From positions 76,378,119-76,442,118 of the forward strand of contig JAVIAB010000124.1 in assembly GCA_032433765.1 (NCBI GenBank): 64,000 nucleotides of DNA. The letters are read 5' to 3'. Positions 24,010 through 34,861 of the stretch are shown one piece after another (the stretch's first letter is position 1; each line of letters starts with the position of its first letter). Both the position numbers and the translations under genes were made by a program. The stretch is from Megaustenia siamemsis (lineage: Eukaryota > Mollusca > Gastropoda > Stylommatophora > Ariophantidae). The notes beneath the pieces were generated by a model, which was not told where the DNA came from, ran no database searches, and worked only from the letters and a program-made list of their open reading frames with translations.

Positions 24010-25015
24010 GGTTATCGGTTGATAAAGGTAAAGGTTCCAAACAGAACGGCGTCGATGATACAAACAAAGGGTTGTCACACTTAGAGGCCTTCAAACTTGA
24101 GTATCTAGTTTTGATTTGTTGCTGCATTCTTTAAGGAGTTTATGATCAAGAAAGAGTGGATATCGAATGGCATCAGTGGTGGAGAATATGCTTTGATAGA
24201 AGAGGCATTGGCTGCTTGCATATTGAAGGCTGCTTGCGTGCGTGTATTGGCTTCCACTGTCAGGAGGTAACATTGAACTGAAAACGAGTGAGAGTAAAGC
24301 ACACAATAGAGACGTCTCGTATGTACAACCAGTACACTGTGGGAGTCACCAGTAGACCTTACCTGAGTGTTGTTATAATTATGGGGAGAACTCTCAGTTA
24401 TAAACATAAACATCATTAATTTAGCCGCAGAGAGAAGAATCGTGTGTTTGTGCGGGAAGGGGCACTGCGCACAGAAAGCATGCCTCGATAACAACCATGA
24501 CAACGTTTGTTCTTAGTTGTTTAGTGTCATTCATACTTAATACGTGTGTTGAGTTAGGCATTTGTAGCACACGCCAGACCATAGAAATGACAGAATATGT
24601 ATTGACCAGCTTGTCAATTCAACAATTGTGTTATTTATGAACCAGGGAAACAACAAAATACTCGTGTAGTCGTGGCAATGTTTTGTGTGCTACACACACC
24701 GTGAGAGTTACACGTGTTTGATGTATATCGACACATTACGTGTGTTTAATTAGAGAATATTCTTCTGTGGCTTTCTTTTGTCAAATGTGTGCTTGTGTAA
24801 GTGTGTATATCACGTAACGGCTTTTATATGCAGGTTTCTGCTTATGTTCATAGAAGCTAACAAACCGGTTTATTCATGCTTCATTGACTACACTAAACCG
24901 ATAGGCAGGGTACAACATAAACAACATATTTAATGTCTAAAAGTTATTGATGATGTCATAAGGTCGACATTACTTATACTGGGAACAGACAACAGTTACA
25001 AGATGTGAGGGAGAT
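24010..25015. other. Intergenic sequence without a supported gene
   Basis: Two minus-strand open frames overlap here (24091-24306 and 24105-24503) without recognisable domains, typical starts or splice partners. No repeat structure is seen. Confidence 0.5.
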
Positions 25016-25019
25016 TATT

Positions 25020-25868
25020 CTTCACCTATTGAAATAAAGGTTCAACATCTGTGCTGAGAACATCATGAGAAAGTCAGAAACGGTGACAGATTTGTGAAGT
25101 TCGACCCTTTCACAATAAATGGTAACATAATTCCACAACTCAGATACGCTGATGACACAGTCCTCCTCTCAAACAGTGCAGAAGGATTAAAAGTGACAAT
25201 TGAGTGTGTTTAAAAAAACACAGTGTCGAGCAAAACCTCTATCTAAACATACAGAAAACTAAGATAATGCCCTTTGACAAAACAAAAAGCCAACCCGAAT
25301 TCATCATCAACAGTGAAGAGCTTGAAATTGTAACAAACTATGAATATCTGGGATCTGTAGTAACTAACAATGGAGACTGTCAGAAAGAGTTCAGAAGTAG
25401 GTTAGCAATAACAACAATTATCAAAAATTAAATGCCATGAAGAACATATGGTACAATACCTGCAAGGCAGTAACATTAACTTTACTGAGGACATATATTT
25501 TCTCAATAGCAATATATCATTTACATATGGTTGTGAATCATGGGCAATCTTGAAAACAGCAAGGAAGAAAGTCAGTTCATTCGAAACAAAACGCTACCGA
25601 CAAATCCTTCAGATACATAGGATAATGAAAAACATCAATGTAGACATATTACATCATTTAAACAATAACTGACTTATAAACACCATTCTACACAGGAATT
25701 TAAAATATCATGACCACATCAAAAGACACAACAGTTTGGAAAGAACAATAATAGAAAGCATGGTTCCTGGGTGGCGCGTAAGGGACATAACAAAAAGGTG
25801 GTTTCAAGACATCAAGAAGACCTTGAACCTGACAACAGAAGAAGCGGGAGATTTAGCAAGAGACAGTG
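25020..25868 (+). pseudogene. Decayed non-LTR retrotransposon reverse transcriptase
   Basis: Reading across frameshifts, the order of reverse-transcriptase motifs is preserved: IPQLRYADDTVLLSNSAEG near 25130-25185 (the catalytic YADD box), then NLYLNIQKTKIMPF and NYEYLGSVVTNNGDCQ near 25235-25385, then FTYGCESWAILK near 25520-25555, and finally the C-terminal ITKRWFQDIKKTLNLTTEEA near 25785-25850. Stops and frameshifts separate these blocks, so no functional protein is made. It ends near a T-rich stretch at 25869. It differs in sequence from the LINE at 21661. Confidence 0.8.
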
Positions 25869-25929
25869 ATTTTTTTTTTTTTCAGACGGACTGTATGGTG
25901 AATATAGCGTTCTGTAAATGGCCAGCAAC

Positions 25930-27640
25930 CTGATGATGATTGAAATAAAGAGAACAGTTAGACAGCGCTACAATCTGTCTCTGTGTTTGTTCAGCCTCTA
26001 CAGTCTGAGGGCAAATGTCAGGTTTAAATGTGACTAGAAATGAGACTTTGCCACCTAGGTTTGTCGTGCACAAAAAAGACATAACTAATGAATCACATTT
26101 GATTGGATAGAAAACATGTCCGAGCTAATGGCAGCACGGAATCTTCATTGATATCACCTAAGTGTTAGTGTTAATGGTAAAAATAGTGCAGGAAACACAC
26201 GTGACCAGCCTATCTAGAAGGGCTTAGTGTTTCACTGATACAGGTCTGATGAGGATCATATTACAGCCGCAGCACACATTCCTCGTTGTTGTGCACTCTC
26301 TTTCCTGCTGTCTCTGTAACTTGATAATGCGAAACTGAGAACAACAATTTGCATCAGAAAGTACATTCCTGGTCTGGTGCTCTCCCCTTATTCTCTAGCC
26401 ATGTAGGATATCAGGAACCATTGCGGGAGGGAGGGGGCTGGCAGTATTTGTTAAGGAACTTATCTTTACAGGCTAGGCGTTGCGACGGTAGAGTACGGGT
26501 TCGGATCCCAGTTTAGGTTGCTTAATGTTTACAGTGTGTGTGTTTGTTTAAGATGCCCAGATGTTATTGCAATATTTGTGTTTATGTGTACTTGGTGCTT
26601 GATCCAATTATACAATGAGACTAAGTTATCAAAGCTCTCTTTTGTTGTTTGTTCAGGTTGAGGTGTTCACTTGGAAACGTTTGATTCATCATTTATTATG
26701 ATGTCATACACAAGAGTTGTTTGTCATTGCTTGATTCATTGTTGAAGCGTTGAGACCACCAGCCTGCGAGCTCCGATAGTTCACAGTTCGTGAATTAATA
26801 GCAATCTGCAGTCCTTAATCAATTAGGTGGAGCTGACCTACACGACAGGCGTGGCCTGCCAAGTGGGTGTGGCTTGAACAGTGTAGGCAAATCTAAGATT
26901 ATCTTCAGATAACTGTGGCCGTGGCAAAACTCGTCTCTAGAATATTCCTTGACGATGTCTTGTAGGCTGCAGTTACACGTGACTGTAAGCTGCTAAACAG
27001 TGGAGTAAACATCCCTCAAACAAGACAATACATGTAATCAACATACAAGAAATAGATCTTTGGCGGCGCTCTCCCATATGGTGTACGAGCTACTTAACTG
27101 ACGGAATGAACATGCGTCATTAGAAAGATATGCTCATTGATTTTTGTGAAGTGTCATTGTTTGAACACCATATAGTGATTCTGTACCAATGAAATTACAT
27201 TCAACAACATAATCATAACAAATATACAACTCACATACGGTGATTATTTGATACTAACAGGCTGAAACTTAGCACTCAGGTGAAAGATTTAATGGCATAC
27301 ACAAAATATGGAAATATTTTTTCATTAAACATAAACTAATTATCGAATTAGTCATAACAACGGGGGGGGGGGGGTATTTAATAGATAAGTATGAATAGTA
27401 ACGATGAAAGTAGGAAGCTAGTTATCATGTAGCATTGATACATGAGTGAGACGTAGCTGTGTACAACAGAAACAATTGGCGGCCACGTGGAACTGACCGG
27501 TCGGTGTCAGACAGAAGTAATTAGGCAGCTCCCAATCAGTGCTGATGTGTACCTGACAGGACAAGAGACATGGGGCGTGTTGAATGTATTTAATTAATAT
27601 TAGTCCTTGTGAAGACGGGCCAGCCTCTGATTTATTATTA
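25930..27640. other. Intergenic sequence, no supported gene
   Basis: Contains a possible SINE near 26470-26560 and a G run near 27363. Remaining open frames are under 70 codons with no recognisable content. Confidence 0.5.
26470..26560 (+). mobile_element. Possible tRNA-derived SINE remnant
   Basis: GGGTTCGGATCCCAG near 26499 is a close match to a pol III B box, preceded by GGCTAGGCGTTGCGACGG in A-box position. No full element or target duplication is evident. Weak call. Confidence 0.3.
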
Positions 27641-27649
27641 CTATTTCAT

Positions 27650-27960
27650 CTGTTTCTGTCATTTTCCCTTGAACACACCAAATAGTTCTTTATCTTTTCT
27701 TCATCTTTTGCCGTTCAGCGTCGATGGGAGATATAATTTGTGGTCTTTTGCTCTTCTGTTGACCTCTGCTGCTGCTATGTTTCCTACAGTGTTTCTAATA
27801 TTAAAATAATCCATCTTGTTCGTGCTTGGACCTTCAGCGTGTTGGTGGTCTCTTGCGAGGTTTATTGAAGGCTTGTTGTGACGTGTTTCGATTGTTGTCT
27901 TATCACGCTGCCAAACCATTGTATCTGTTGTTTCTTTATGAATTCTATAGCGGGGGTTAT
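27650..27960 (-). pseudogene. Non-LTR retrotransposon C-terminal fragment, frameshifted
   Basis: On the minus strand, successive frames give FIKKQQIQWFGSVIRQQ (compare IKWFGHVMR), a KPRKRPPTR basic block, ARTRW, and DHKLYLPSTLNGKR. This order and the LYLPST.NG ending are typical of one group of metazoan LINE ORF2 C-termini. At least two frameshifts and a stop break it. No reverse-transcriptase core is adjacent. Confidence 0.65.
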
Positions 27961-28063
27961 TACTAGCTTTTTCTCACTTCATTTCTGATTTTACCTCTCA
28001 GGCTGTTTCCTGTCATTCGTCTAACACATTTCATCTCAGTAGAGGCTATTTATTTTTGGTTTA

Positions 28064-28466
28064 TGGAAGCCCCGGTATCACTGCAAACGAATTAAAATCA
28101 ATAATTGCTCCACCGCCCGTGCCAGCGTAATCATCCGAATATCTCATCTCCCAAACAAAGAAAGGTAACTGTAGTCCCCATCGTAGTAGTCTCACCACAC
28201 GCCAAAAGACATAAGGCGAAACGCGCAGAAAGTGAACACAGCCAACTGTTCCCTGGCATACGATATCATCATTCATCGTAAACAATTGGAATATCGAAAC
28301 ATGATCAAAAACTGATTAGACACACAGCTCACGGTGTGCACAGAGCACTTAACTCAGTAGCTCCTGCAACAAGCCTGACTTGGAATATGCGGAAACTGCA
28401 ACAAGGAACACTTTTCTTGCATAGCCTTCAATGTTCCCGCCGCCTATCCACCATATACCGGAAGTT
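28064..28466 (-). mobile_element. Unexpanded copy of the 75-bp-array element (single monomer)
   Basis: Read on the minus strand, the order is ACTTCCGG, GGATAGGCGGCGGGAAC, TTCCTTGTTGCAGTTTCC, one 75-bp unit (28321-28395), GTTTCGATATTCCAATTG, ACGATGAATGATGATATCGT, CTTTCTTTGTTTGG, GCTGGCACGGGCGG and GGGGCTTCC. This matches the two flanks of the large array at 1123-1194 and 11155-11431 in order and orientation. The two alignments end at corresponding points, which defines an element of about 400 bp when unexpanded. No coding sequence is present. Confidence 0.85.
28321..28395 (-). repeat. Solitary 75-bp unit homologous to the large array
   Basis: Exactly 75 bp from TTTCCGCATATTCCAAGTCA to TGAGCTGTGTG on the minus strand. 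It differs from the array consensus at only a handful of positions, such as CCGC for CCCC, GTCAGG for GTCTGG and GTTAAGTGC for GTTTAGTGC. Confidence 0.9.
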
Positions 28467-28689
28467 CACGTCCTCTTAAAAATGATGATCGTCATATTTT
28501 CTTTAAAATGTATAGCGCTTGATGATGTTGGGCCATTGTTGTTAACTTCAATTCCGAACATATAGACAAACAGTCGTCAGACTATCCCCGTCGCACACCA
28601 AATAACAGACCGTATGATCAGCGTACGGCCGGTCTAGGGATGTACGATGAGCCATTACTAGTAGTAATGTAGTAGTAGTAGAGGTTATT

Positions 28690-29000
28690 GTTCTTGCATC
28701 TAGGGTCCAGGTCTGACATTGGCAGTACAACGTTGGGATGAAGATTGTATTGTAGAGTGTACGTTTGCCTTAGAGTTATTTCCTTGTTGAACAATAGTGG
28801 TGATAGCTGTCCGATTATTTGACAAGCTTTGTTGCATCTTTAGACTATTTCCTGTTGCTAGTGAGTTATCACTTTTCACGATACAACCTAGATATTTAAA
28901 TTCCTTCACTTGTTGTAAATATATGCTGTCCATCGTTATGTTGATGTTGTGTTTATCTTTAGCAATATTCATGACTTCTGTTGATGACCATATAGTGATC
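28690..29000 (-). pseudogene. Non-LTR reverse transcriptase fragment
   Basis: The minus-strand frame 28700-28972 reads NIAKDKHNINITMDSIYLQQ followed by VKEFKYLGCIVKSDN. The 'VKEFKYLG' block follows the catalytic core in LINE reverse transcriptases; the same block is VEEFKYLG in the copy at 48676-49861. The catalytic box is not preserved here, and the downstream part dissolves into simple TAC/GTA repeats. A dead fragment. Confidence 0.65.
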
Positions 29001-29590
29001 GTTTTAAATGTACTGAAACTCCCAGCACTTGTTCACACTGCGACTTCCTAGCACGAACATCCTACATTTGGCGTGTCCCCTCAGGGATATAAGAATTATG
29101 ACTGGACGGAAAACAGATCGCGTCGTTGCCATAAAATTGTGCACTCTTTCTGTGTAAATGATTACCCTTTGGCATAATTGTTTCTTTTCGTTTCGATATC
29201 CACCGCTACTTGCCTAAATCCAGTCTGCTCTGCTTATTTCCCCATTTAAACTCATCCCTGACATTTTCCAACTTTAATTTTCCTAATACTCGTCTGTTGC
29301 AGCTTGTTTTTATTCTTCTCATTTACTGCTTCACGTTGCATGTTCCAATTTTACCGGTATCAGTAATTGTCTTAGCTGTGTTCATTGACAATATTTGTAT
29401 TAAAGTATTTCTGGTGTTTGAGTTGTTAGCCATGCATGAATGCCATATCCGATGGTGAATATCACGAGCTCTAATTTGTTTACATTCTGTCAAAATGTTC
29501 ACGCTTTCTTCCCATAATTCACGTATTTACATCTCGTCAGCAATAACACTTTTACAGTATCTTTCTTCAAATGTTCTTTATTTTTTTTTT
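29001..29590. other. Sequence between two LINE fragments
   Basis: On the minus strand near 29240-29300, KLKLENVRDEFKWGNKQSRL resembles the spacer after a LINE endonuclease domain, but the match is weak. The plus-strand frame 29210-29458 is hydrophobic with no domain. No gene is supported. Confidence 0.4.
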
Positions 29591-29594
29591 AAAT

Positions 29595-30340
29595 GACATG
29601 ATATAATATTTCTTCTTCTGCAATCATGGCTCATTCAGACTAGGACTCCGGACTCTCTTATAAAGGCAGTTGTCTGTTTCAGTGATTCGGTTGTCCCGTA
29701 GAGTTTCTCTTCCATGGAAGTGGACGTGGGCCACATTGTCCTACTCAGGTCTGTTACTGGGGGCAATCCTGTAGAATGTGTTTTGTTGTCATTTATTAAG
29801 GGTACAGTGGCATTGGCTGGTAGTCCCTATTTTGAGTTTGGTGAACATGTGGTTTGTCAATCTGATGTGCCCAGTGCGTAGGCGAAATATGATGACTTGA
29901 TCCCTCCTTGATAGTTGGATAGTCTCCCTATCGTTATATTTTGGGTGTTCTTGTTTCCATTTTTCATGATACGGCCTTTTGATGATGGATTTGGGTTCAT
30001 CGCAGCTGACTAGATGGTTCTCTTGTGGTAATCTCCCTCCATCTTTAGCTAATTTGTCTGCGCGTTCGTTTCCGTGTATATTACAGTGTGATGGTATCCA
30101 CTGGGTGACCACTCTCTGGAAGTTATTGCACAGTTGGTCTAGTGTTGTTCTCAAGTCATCTAGCTCGCTGTTCCTGGTTTTTTTTTTATATAGCCGTTAG
30201 GACTGACAGTGCGTCGGTCATTATCACCACTTTTTTGTGCACGTTACTTTTGAGTTGAATAGCCACTTTTGCAGCATCTTTGAAGGTTCCAGTTTCTGCC
30301 TTGTAGTTGTTTGAGAATTTCCAGTATGGACAGTCTATGT
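29595..30340 (-). pseudogene. Non-LTR retrotransposon 3' end with RNase H domain
   Basis: On the minus strand the upstream frame gives SNNYKAETGTFKDAAKVAIQ and KVVIMTDALSVLTAI (RNase H: the E and D positions of the active-site region). A frame change near 30180 follows, then RVVTQWIPSHCNIHGNERAD and KLAKDGG, the canonical last RNase H motif. Next come RTGHIRLTNHMF and SQCHCTLNK, where a stop breaks the zinc-knuckle-like C.C...H tail that usually reads HILQDCP. The 3' end carries a GAAGAAGAAA stretch near 29610. This marks a LINE group with a C-terminal RNase H, different from the RNase-H-less families elsewhere in the window. It is not intact. Confidence 0.8.
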
Positions 30341-30560
30341 GCTTCTTCATGGTCTCACATAATGGGTGACTAGAACATTCTATGTGCTTCTTCATGTTTA
30401 TTATGCTGGAGATGGACTCATGCATTGAATGACTAGAACATTCTATGTGCTTCTTCATGGACTCACATAATGGGTGACTAGAACATTCTATGTGCTTCTC
30501 CATGCTGATTATGCTGGAGATGGACTCTCACATTGAATGACTATGTGCTTTTCCATGCTG
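30338..30560 (+). repeat. Short tandem repeat with alternating 45- and about 64-bp units
   Basis: Repeats of CTATGTGCTTCTTCATGG followed alternately by CTCACATAATGGGTGACTAG (short form) and a longer form with ATTATGCTGGAGATGGACTC. Four full copies and a fragment. It abuts the RNase H fragment and extends its minus-strand frame with repetitive, meaningless sequence (KKHIECSSHPLCES). Confidence 0.85.
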
Positions 30561-30833
30561 ATTACGCTTCAAAACAAATTGCTGCCATGTGCCATATTTT
30601 TGCCAAAATAGTGTGTCCACTATTACTAGAAGTACACCATATGTGCACATGACTTATGTATGATCCTTCAGATTCTCCATGACATGTTTATAAATATTGA
30701 GCGTCAACACTGATGAGTTTTTAGTTGTGAGTAGACACCATGAAAGCATTATTGAAGGACACGACTTATTGTATGGCCTGCCAGCTTTGTCTTGACAGTG
30801 ACATTCTAGCTATAAGAACGGTCCAAGACATTG

Positions 30834-31530
30834 CACATCATTTGTTGGTGGAGGTGCTCATCATTTGTGGGCTGAGGTGCTCATCATTTGTGGACGGAGG
30901 TGCACATCATTTGTTGGTGGAGGTGCTCATCATTTGTTGGTGGAGGTGACCATCATTTGTGGGTGGAGGTGCTTATCGTTTGTTGGTCGATGTGCGCATC
31001 ATTTGTTGGTGGAGGTGCTCATCATTTGTGTGTGGAGGTGCTCATCATTTGTGGGTGGAGGTGCTCATCATTTTGAGCGGAGGTGCTCATCATTTGTGGG
31101 TGGAGGTGCACATCATTTGTTGGTGGAGGTGCTCATCATTTGTGGGTGGAGGTGCTCATCATTTGTGGGTGGAGGTGCACGTCATTTGTGGGCAGAGGTG
31201 CACATCATTTGTTGGTGGAGGTGCTCGTCATTTGTGGGCAGAGGTGCACGTCATTTGTGGGCAGAGGTGCACATCATTTGTTGGTGGAGGTGCTGATCAT
31301 TTGTTGGTGAAGGTGCTCATCATTTGTGGGTGGAGGTGCTCATCATTTGTGGGCAGAGGTGCACGTCATTTGTGGGCAGAGGTGCATGTCATTTGTTGGT
31401 GGTGGTGCTCATCATTTGTTGGTGAAGGTGCTCATCATTTGTGGGTGGAGGTGCTCATCATTTGTGGGTGGAGGTGCTCATCATTTGTTGGTGAAGGTGC
31501 ACATCATTTGTGGGTGGAGGTGCACTTGAA
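30834..31530 (+). repeat. 24-bp minisatellite, about 29 copies
   Basis: The unit is GAGGTGCTCATCATTTGTGG plus GTGG, with GGGTGG, TGGTGG and GGCAGA variants and CTC/CAC alternation. Being 8 codons long and stop-free, it leaves several plus frames open with 8-residue periodicity. Not coding. Confidence 0.95.
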
Positions 31531-31797
31531 GGTCATTCTTATTGATATTTTATGAGTGTGATTTCAGTCTGTGATACCACGTATAGATGTGCAATTTTCT
31601 GGCTTCATGTTTTTCTATTGATGATGTTAGTACAAGAACGTTTCAGTTGTACCACAAATAGCGGTAACATTTTACAAGTAACTTCTACTAATTATCTTGA
31701 ATAAATCATATAGGCTAAAGACACCCAACAGTACCAGGCTGGAAGTAGTCACTGTCTCATAGTTAACTGCTTTCATCTAGATCAGTGAACTAGAAGT

Positions 31798-31860
31798 GAT
31801 CAAGACCTTACTCCGCCTTCCCATTTTAGACATGGGAATAGACTAACCAGTCTGGATTTG
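31798..31860 (-). mobile_element. Eroded fragment of the dispersed SINE-body family
   Basis: GACCTTACTCCGCC and AATAGACTAACCAGTCTGG match the corresponding blocks in the copies at 13.2, 40.1 and 43.9 kb. Only about 60 bp is alignable by eye. Confidence 0.45.
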
Positions 31861-32359
31861 TGAGTAGACAAAGCAACATGTACCCAAAAAGGTCACACTT
31901 GTTAAGTTGAAAGGCATGCATGCACGAACATACACACCTACCACATCTTTGCCTATTTATCATCACTTTATGAGCAGACTCTGAAGATTGAAATAATCGT
32001 CTGGCGAATGCTGAAATCGATAAGAATGTATCAGATAAGAATCGTAAAAGGATTACTTCAGGCTTGATCAAAGGAGCAAAATAATAAACATAAGTGTGGT
32101 AGGCAGCCTATAGGCCAGGCTAAATGCTAATTCAGACCTCATTAAAGACAGCAGAACCCCAGTCTAATTGAGCAATAAACATGGGAGAATAAGAATGAAA
32201 TCTTGGCTGAGTGCCACAATTTTCCACATCTTGTTTTGTTTATGAACAGATTTTTCTGTGTGTTTTTTTTTTTTTAGTTCGGAATTGGATAGTGGTTAGA
32301 TTAGGAAAAACACAAATATTATCTCCTACTAGATCCTTCTTGTATTCACTTTATACCAG

Positions 32360-32380
32360 TTCTCTCTCTCTCTCTGTCTA

Positions 32381-32412
<32 letters not shown>

Positions 32413-32437
32413 ACTATACATATATATACATATATAA
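32360..32437 (+). repeat. (TC)n then (TA)n microsatellite
   Basis: A TCTCTCTC tract with CTGTCTATCTGTCTG interruptions, followed by an ATATATACATATATAAT tract. Confidence 0.9.
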
Positions 32438-32684
32438 TATCCATCCAACAGTTGGGTACAGGCACAAACAGGGCGCACCTGAATACATATACAGGTTTAA
32501 GAAAATGGTGGAGGTTGGGAATCATTAGGCTAACATGAGTAAATAATAGTTACAAAGTGTGCATACAAGAACTTGTACTACACAGTGACCAATGCAGCCA
32601 CATACAAGTTTATACATAAGTGCACTTGCTCATCTACAGAACAATTTCTGTTTGTAATATATGGTTCTCTTTCTGTGCCTGCAG

Positions 32685-32975
32685 CTTCCATTATAGAGAA
32701 AGTGCATGATGCCTATGTGATCGCTGTGGAGGATGATGCCAGGAAGAAGCTGGTTCAGTTCACCACAGGGCAGCGGGTGCATGCAGTGGATATGACCCAA
32801 ATTCCCACAACAAACAGCAGCAATCTTAGTCTTATCAGCATTGAAGGAAGCCCAACAAAAGCCGGCGTAGAGACAAGCACGGTCAAGGTTTGGAAGTGTC
32901 AACAGCAGCAAACACAACAGGACAAAGAAGGTTACATCTGTCCAGAAGTCCCAGTTCAATCTGTGTCACAAACAG
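32685..32975 (+). CDS. PALS1: PALS1 exon A (N-terminal variable region)
   Basis: The acceptor follows TTCTCTTTCTGTGCCTGCAG and the donor is AACAG|GTTTG. The exon is 291 nt, phase 1 at both ends, so skipping it would keep the frame. It encodes SIIEKVHDAYVIAVEDDARK, then KLVQFTTGQRVHAVDM, a low-complexity S/T/N-rich part, a QQQQTQQ run and a CPEVPVQSVSQ end. I do not recognise a named domain. Assignment to PALS1 rests on the phase match with the next exon (the split codon G|AA gives Glu), same strand and position. The N-terminus of PALS1/Stardust before ECR1 is known to vary between lineages and isoforms. The open frame continues upstream to 32573, but the polypyrimidine tract and AG make the splice acceptor the better start. 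Confidence 0.65.
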
Positions 32976-33689
32976 GTTTGTTTAAATCCAATGTATTGAC
33001 AGTAAAAATATATTTCGTGGTTTGCATGAGTATTTTCCAGAAAATCAATTCCCAGACATTACTCTAAAGCACACTTTGGACACAATTGTAGTATCTTCCA
33101 GTGAATGTGAAAGGGTTTCTCTCAGGTGAGCCTTATAGTAACTTCATCGAAGTCATCTCTGCTAGTGCGGACAACCTCTGCACTGATGTTCAGTAATATA
33201 GTGGCTCCTCCTCTCACCAAATTCATTGCTAGCAAATATCTAGATTCATGGTTACTCCAAGGTCGTTGTCTGCACTTGATACCATAAATAAGAAGCTATC
33301 TGAAAGTGACAAAGGTATATCAGAGAATATGTTGAAAATGTGCAAGTTGCTGTCAAATCTTCACAGTGAGTAACAGCACTTTTTTCCCATTAAAAAAGAC
33401 TGTAATAATATGTTTTAAATTCACGTTCAACTCTAGGAATCATGTAGTGGGGTGCTTCTAGGTTGTTATTCTGCAGTTGTTACCCAAAGCAAGAAACGAT
33501 CCAGAGATGACAAGGGTATATAAAATGATATGTTAAAAGTATAGAAGTAGATATAATTGCTCATTTTTGATAGTATTGCTCATTTTTGTGGGTCATGCAC
33601 ATTTTTATCATCCACAATTAATGTCTCTGTGTCAAGACTCTTCTGTCTTTTTCTCTTTCCCATCAATTAAGTAATTACTCACTCAAGTA

Positions 33690-33965
33690 GTGTTGGTTGC
33701 TGAGTGGTTAGTGTACTCACTTCCTGATCAGAAGGGTTCGGGTTCATTTCCCAGAAGTGGTTTTTTTTTAAACAAGGCTTTGGGGTTCACCCAGCCTCCA
33801 CAAATAGGTAGCAGAGATTTTTCTGGGAAGTAAAGGTGGCCTGGCATTATACCAACTACATCACCTCAAAATATACCATGGTGATTGGAAAATAAGATCT
33901 CTAACACTATATTCCCTCAACAAGAGTGAAAGCAAGATGTGGAGGGAAACTTTACTTTACTCAAT
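33690..33965 (+). mobile_element. tRNA-derived SINE in PALS1 intron
   Basis: The head GTTGCTGAGTGGTTAGTG (A-box region) is followed by CTGATCAGAAGGG and TTCGGGTTCATTTCCC (B-box region), as in a Leu/Ser-type tRNA. A T run follows, then a body with GGTTCACCCAGCCTCCACAA and GGGAAGTAAAGGTGGCCTGG, ending in a TTTACTTTACT tail. The head is shared with 13645-13750 and 44240-44317, but the body differs from the 43.9-kb copy. Sense to the host gene. Confidence 0.7.
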
Positions 33966-34370
33966 TGTGTCAAAGGGGATTATATTTTGTTGATTCTGAG
34001 TATATTTCTGATGAATATTAGAATCACCTCTTAAATGACTGCTATTACAAGTTCTAATATTAATTCTTATCTAATGCTAGCATAATCTATATATGGATGT
34101 AGACATTCAGTATAATTGTAATTGCAAATCATTGTTATTACAAGTAGAAGATTAATTAAAGGCAACATTTGTAACTGTTGCAGCTAAATAGTATGTTGTC
34201 TACCAGAGTCATTGATGAGCACATTGTCATCATTCTCTATTAGAATTGATTTAAAGATAGCTGATGAGACAAATATGAGCTATGAAGTATTTGCTGAAGT
34301 GAGAATGTACCAGATGGATGATGCTTTAATAGAGTTTGGCTTATGGAGGATGAGCAATCATTTCAGGATA

Positions 34371-34755
34371 ACATCATTTTTCTTCTTGTTTGGAGTGTGG
34401 TAATGATGACCCGCAGGTAACTCAGCAACTCAATCATTTTTCTTCTTGTTTGGAGTGTGGTAATGATGACCCACAGATAACTCAGCAACTCAATCATTTT
34501 TCTTCTTGTTTGGAGTGTGGTAATGATGACCCACAGATAACTCAGCAACTCAATCATTTTTCTTCTTGTTTGGAGTGTGGTAATGATGACCCACAGGTAA
34601 CTCAGCAACTCAATCATTTTTCTTCTTGTTTGGAGTGTGGTAAGGATGACCAACAGGTAACTCAGCAACTCAATCATTTTTCTTCTTGTTTGGAGTGTGG
34701 TAATGATGACCCACAGGTAACTCAGCAACTCAATCATTTTTCTTCTTATTTCTCC
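34371..34755 (+). repeat. 60-bp minisatellite, six copies, in PALS1 intron
   Basis: The unit begins TCTTCTTGTTTGGAGTGTGG, continues TAATGATGACCCACAGGTAA and ends CTCAGCAACTCAATCATTTT. Copies are nearly identical and in register. Both strands stay open (20-residue period), which is not evidence of coding. Several copies contain CAG|GTAACT, which is identical to the donor used by exon E. Confidence 0.95.
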
Positions 34756-34861
34756 TAACTTGTGCCACTCTTGACTGAGTTAGGCTGAGTGATTAGCAGG
34801 AGTAATTTTCCAGTTATCTGGTTTAGTGCAGCAGAGCTTTTGTATCAACAGTATTGTTCCT

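Larger units (their letters stand above)
31540..32684. other. Non-coding sequence upstream of the first recognised PALS1 exon
   Basis: Holds an eroded dispersed-repeat fragment near 31798-31860, a T run near 32262, and a (TC)n/(TA)n microsatellite at about 32360-32437. No exon with consistent phase was found here, so the preceding PALS1 exon is elsewhere. Confidence 0.5.

Noticed and set aside
24105..24503. 132-codon minus-strand open frame
   Set aside because: No recognisable motif, overlaps another frame, and no supporting signals; probably random.
30865..31555. Cys/Trp/His-rich open frames
   Set aside because: Translation of the 24-bp minisatellite; several frames are open in parallel.
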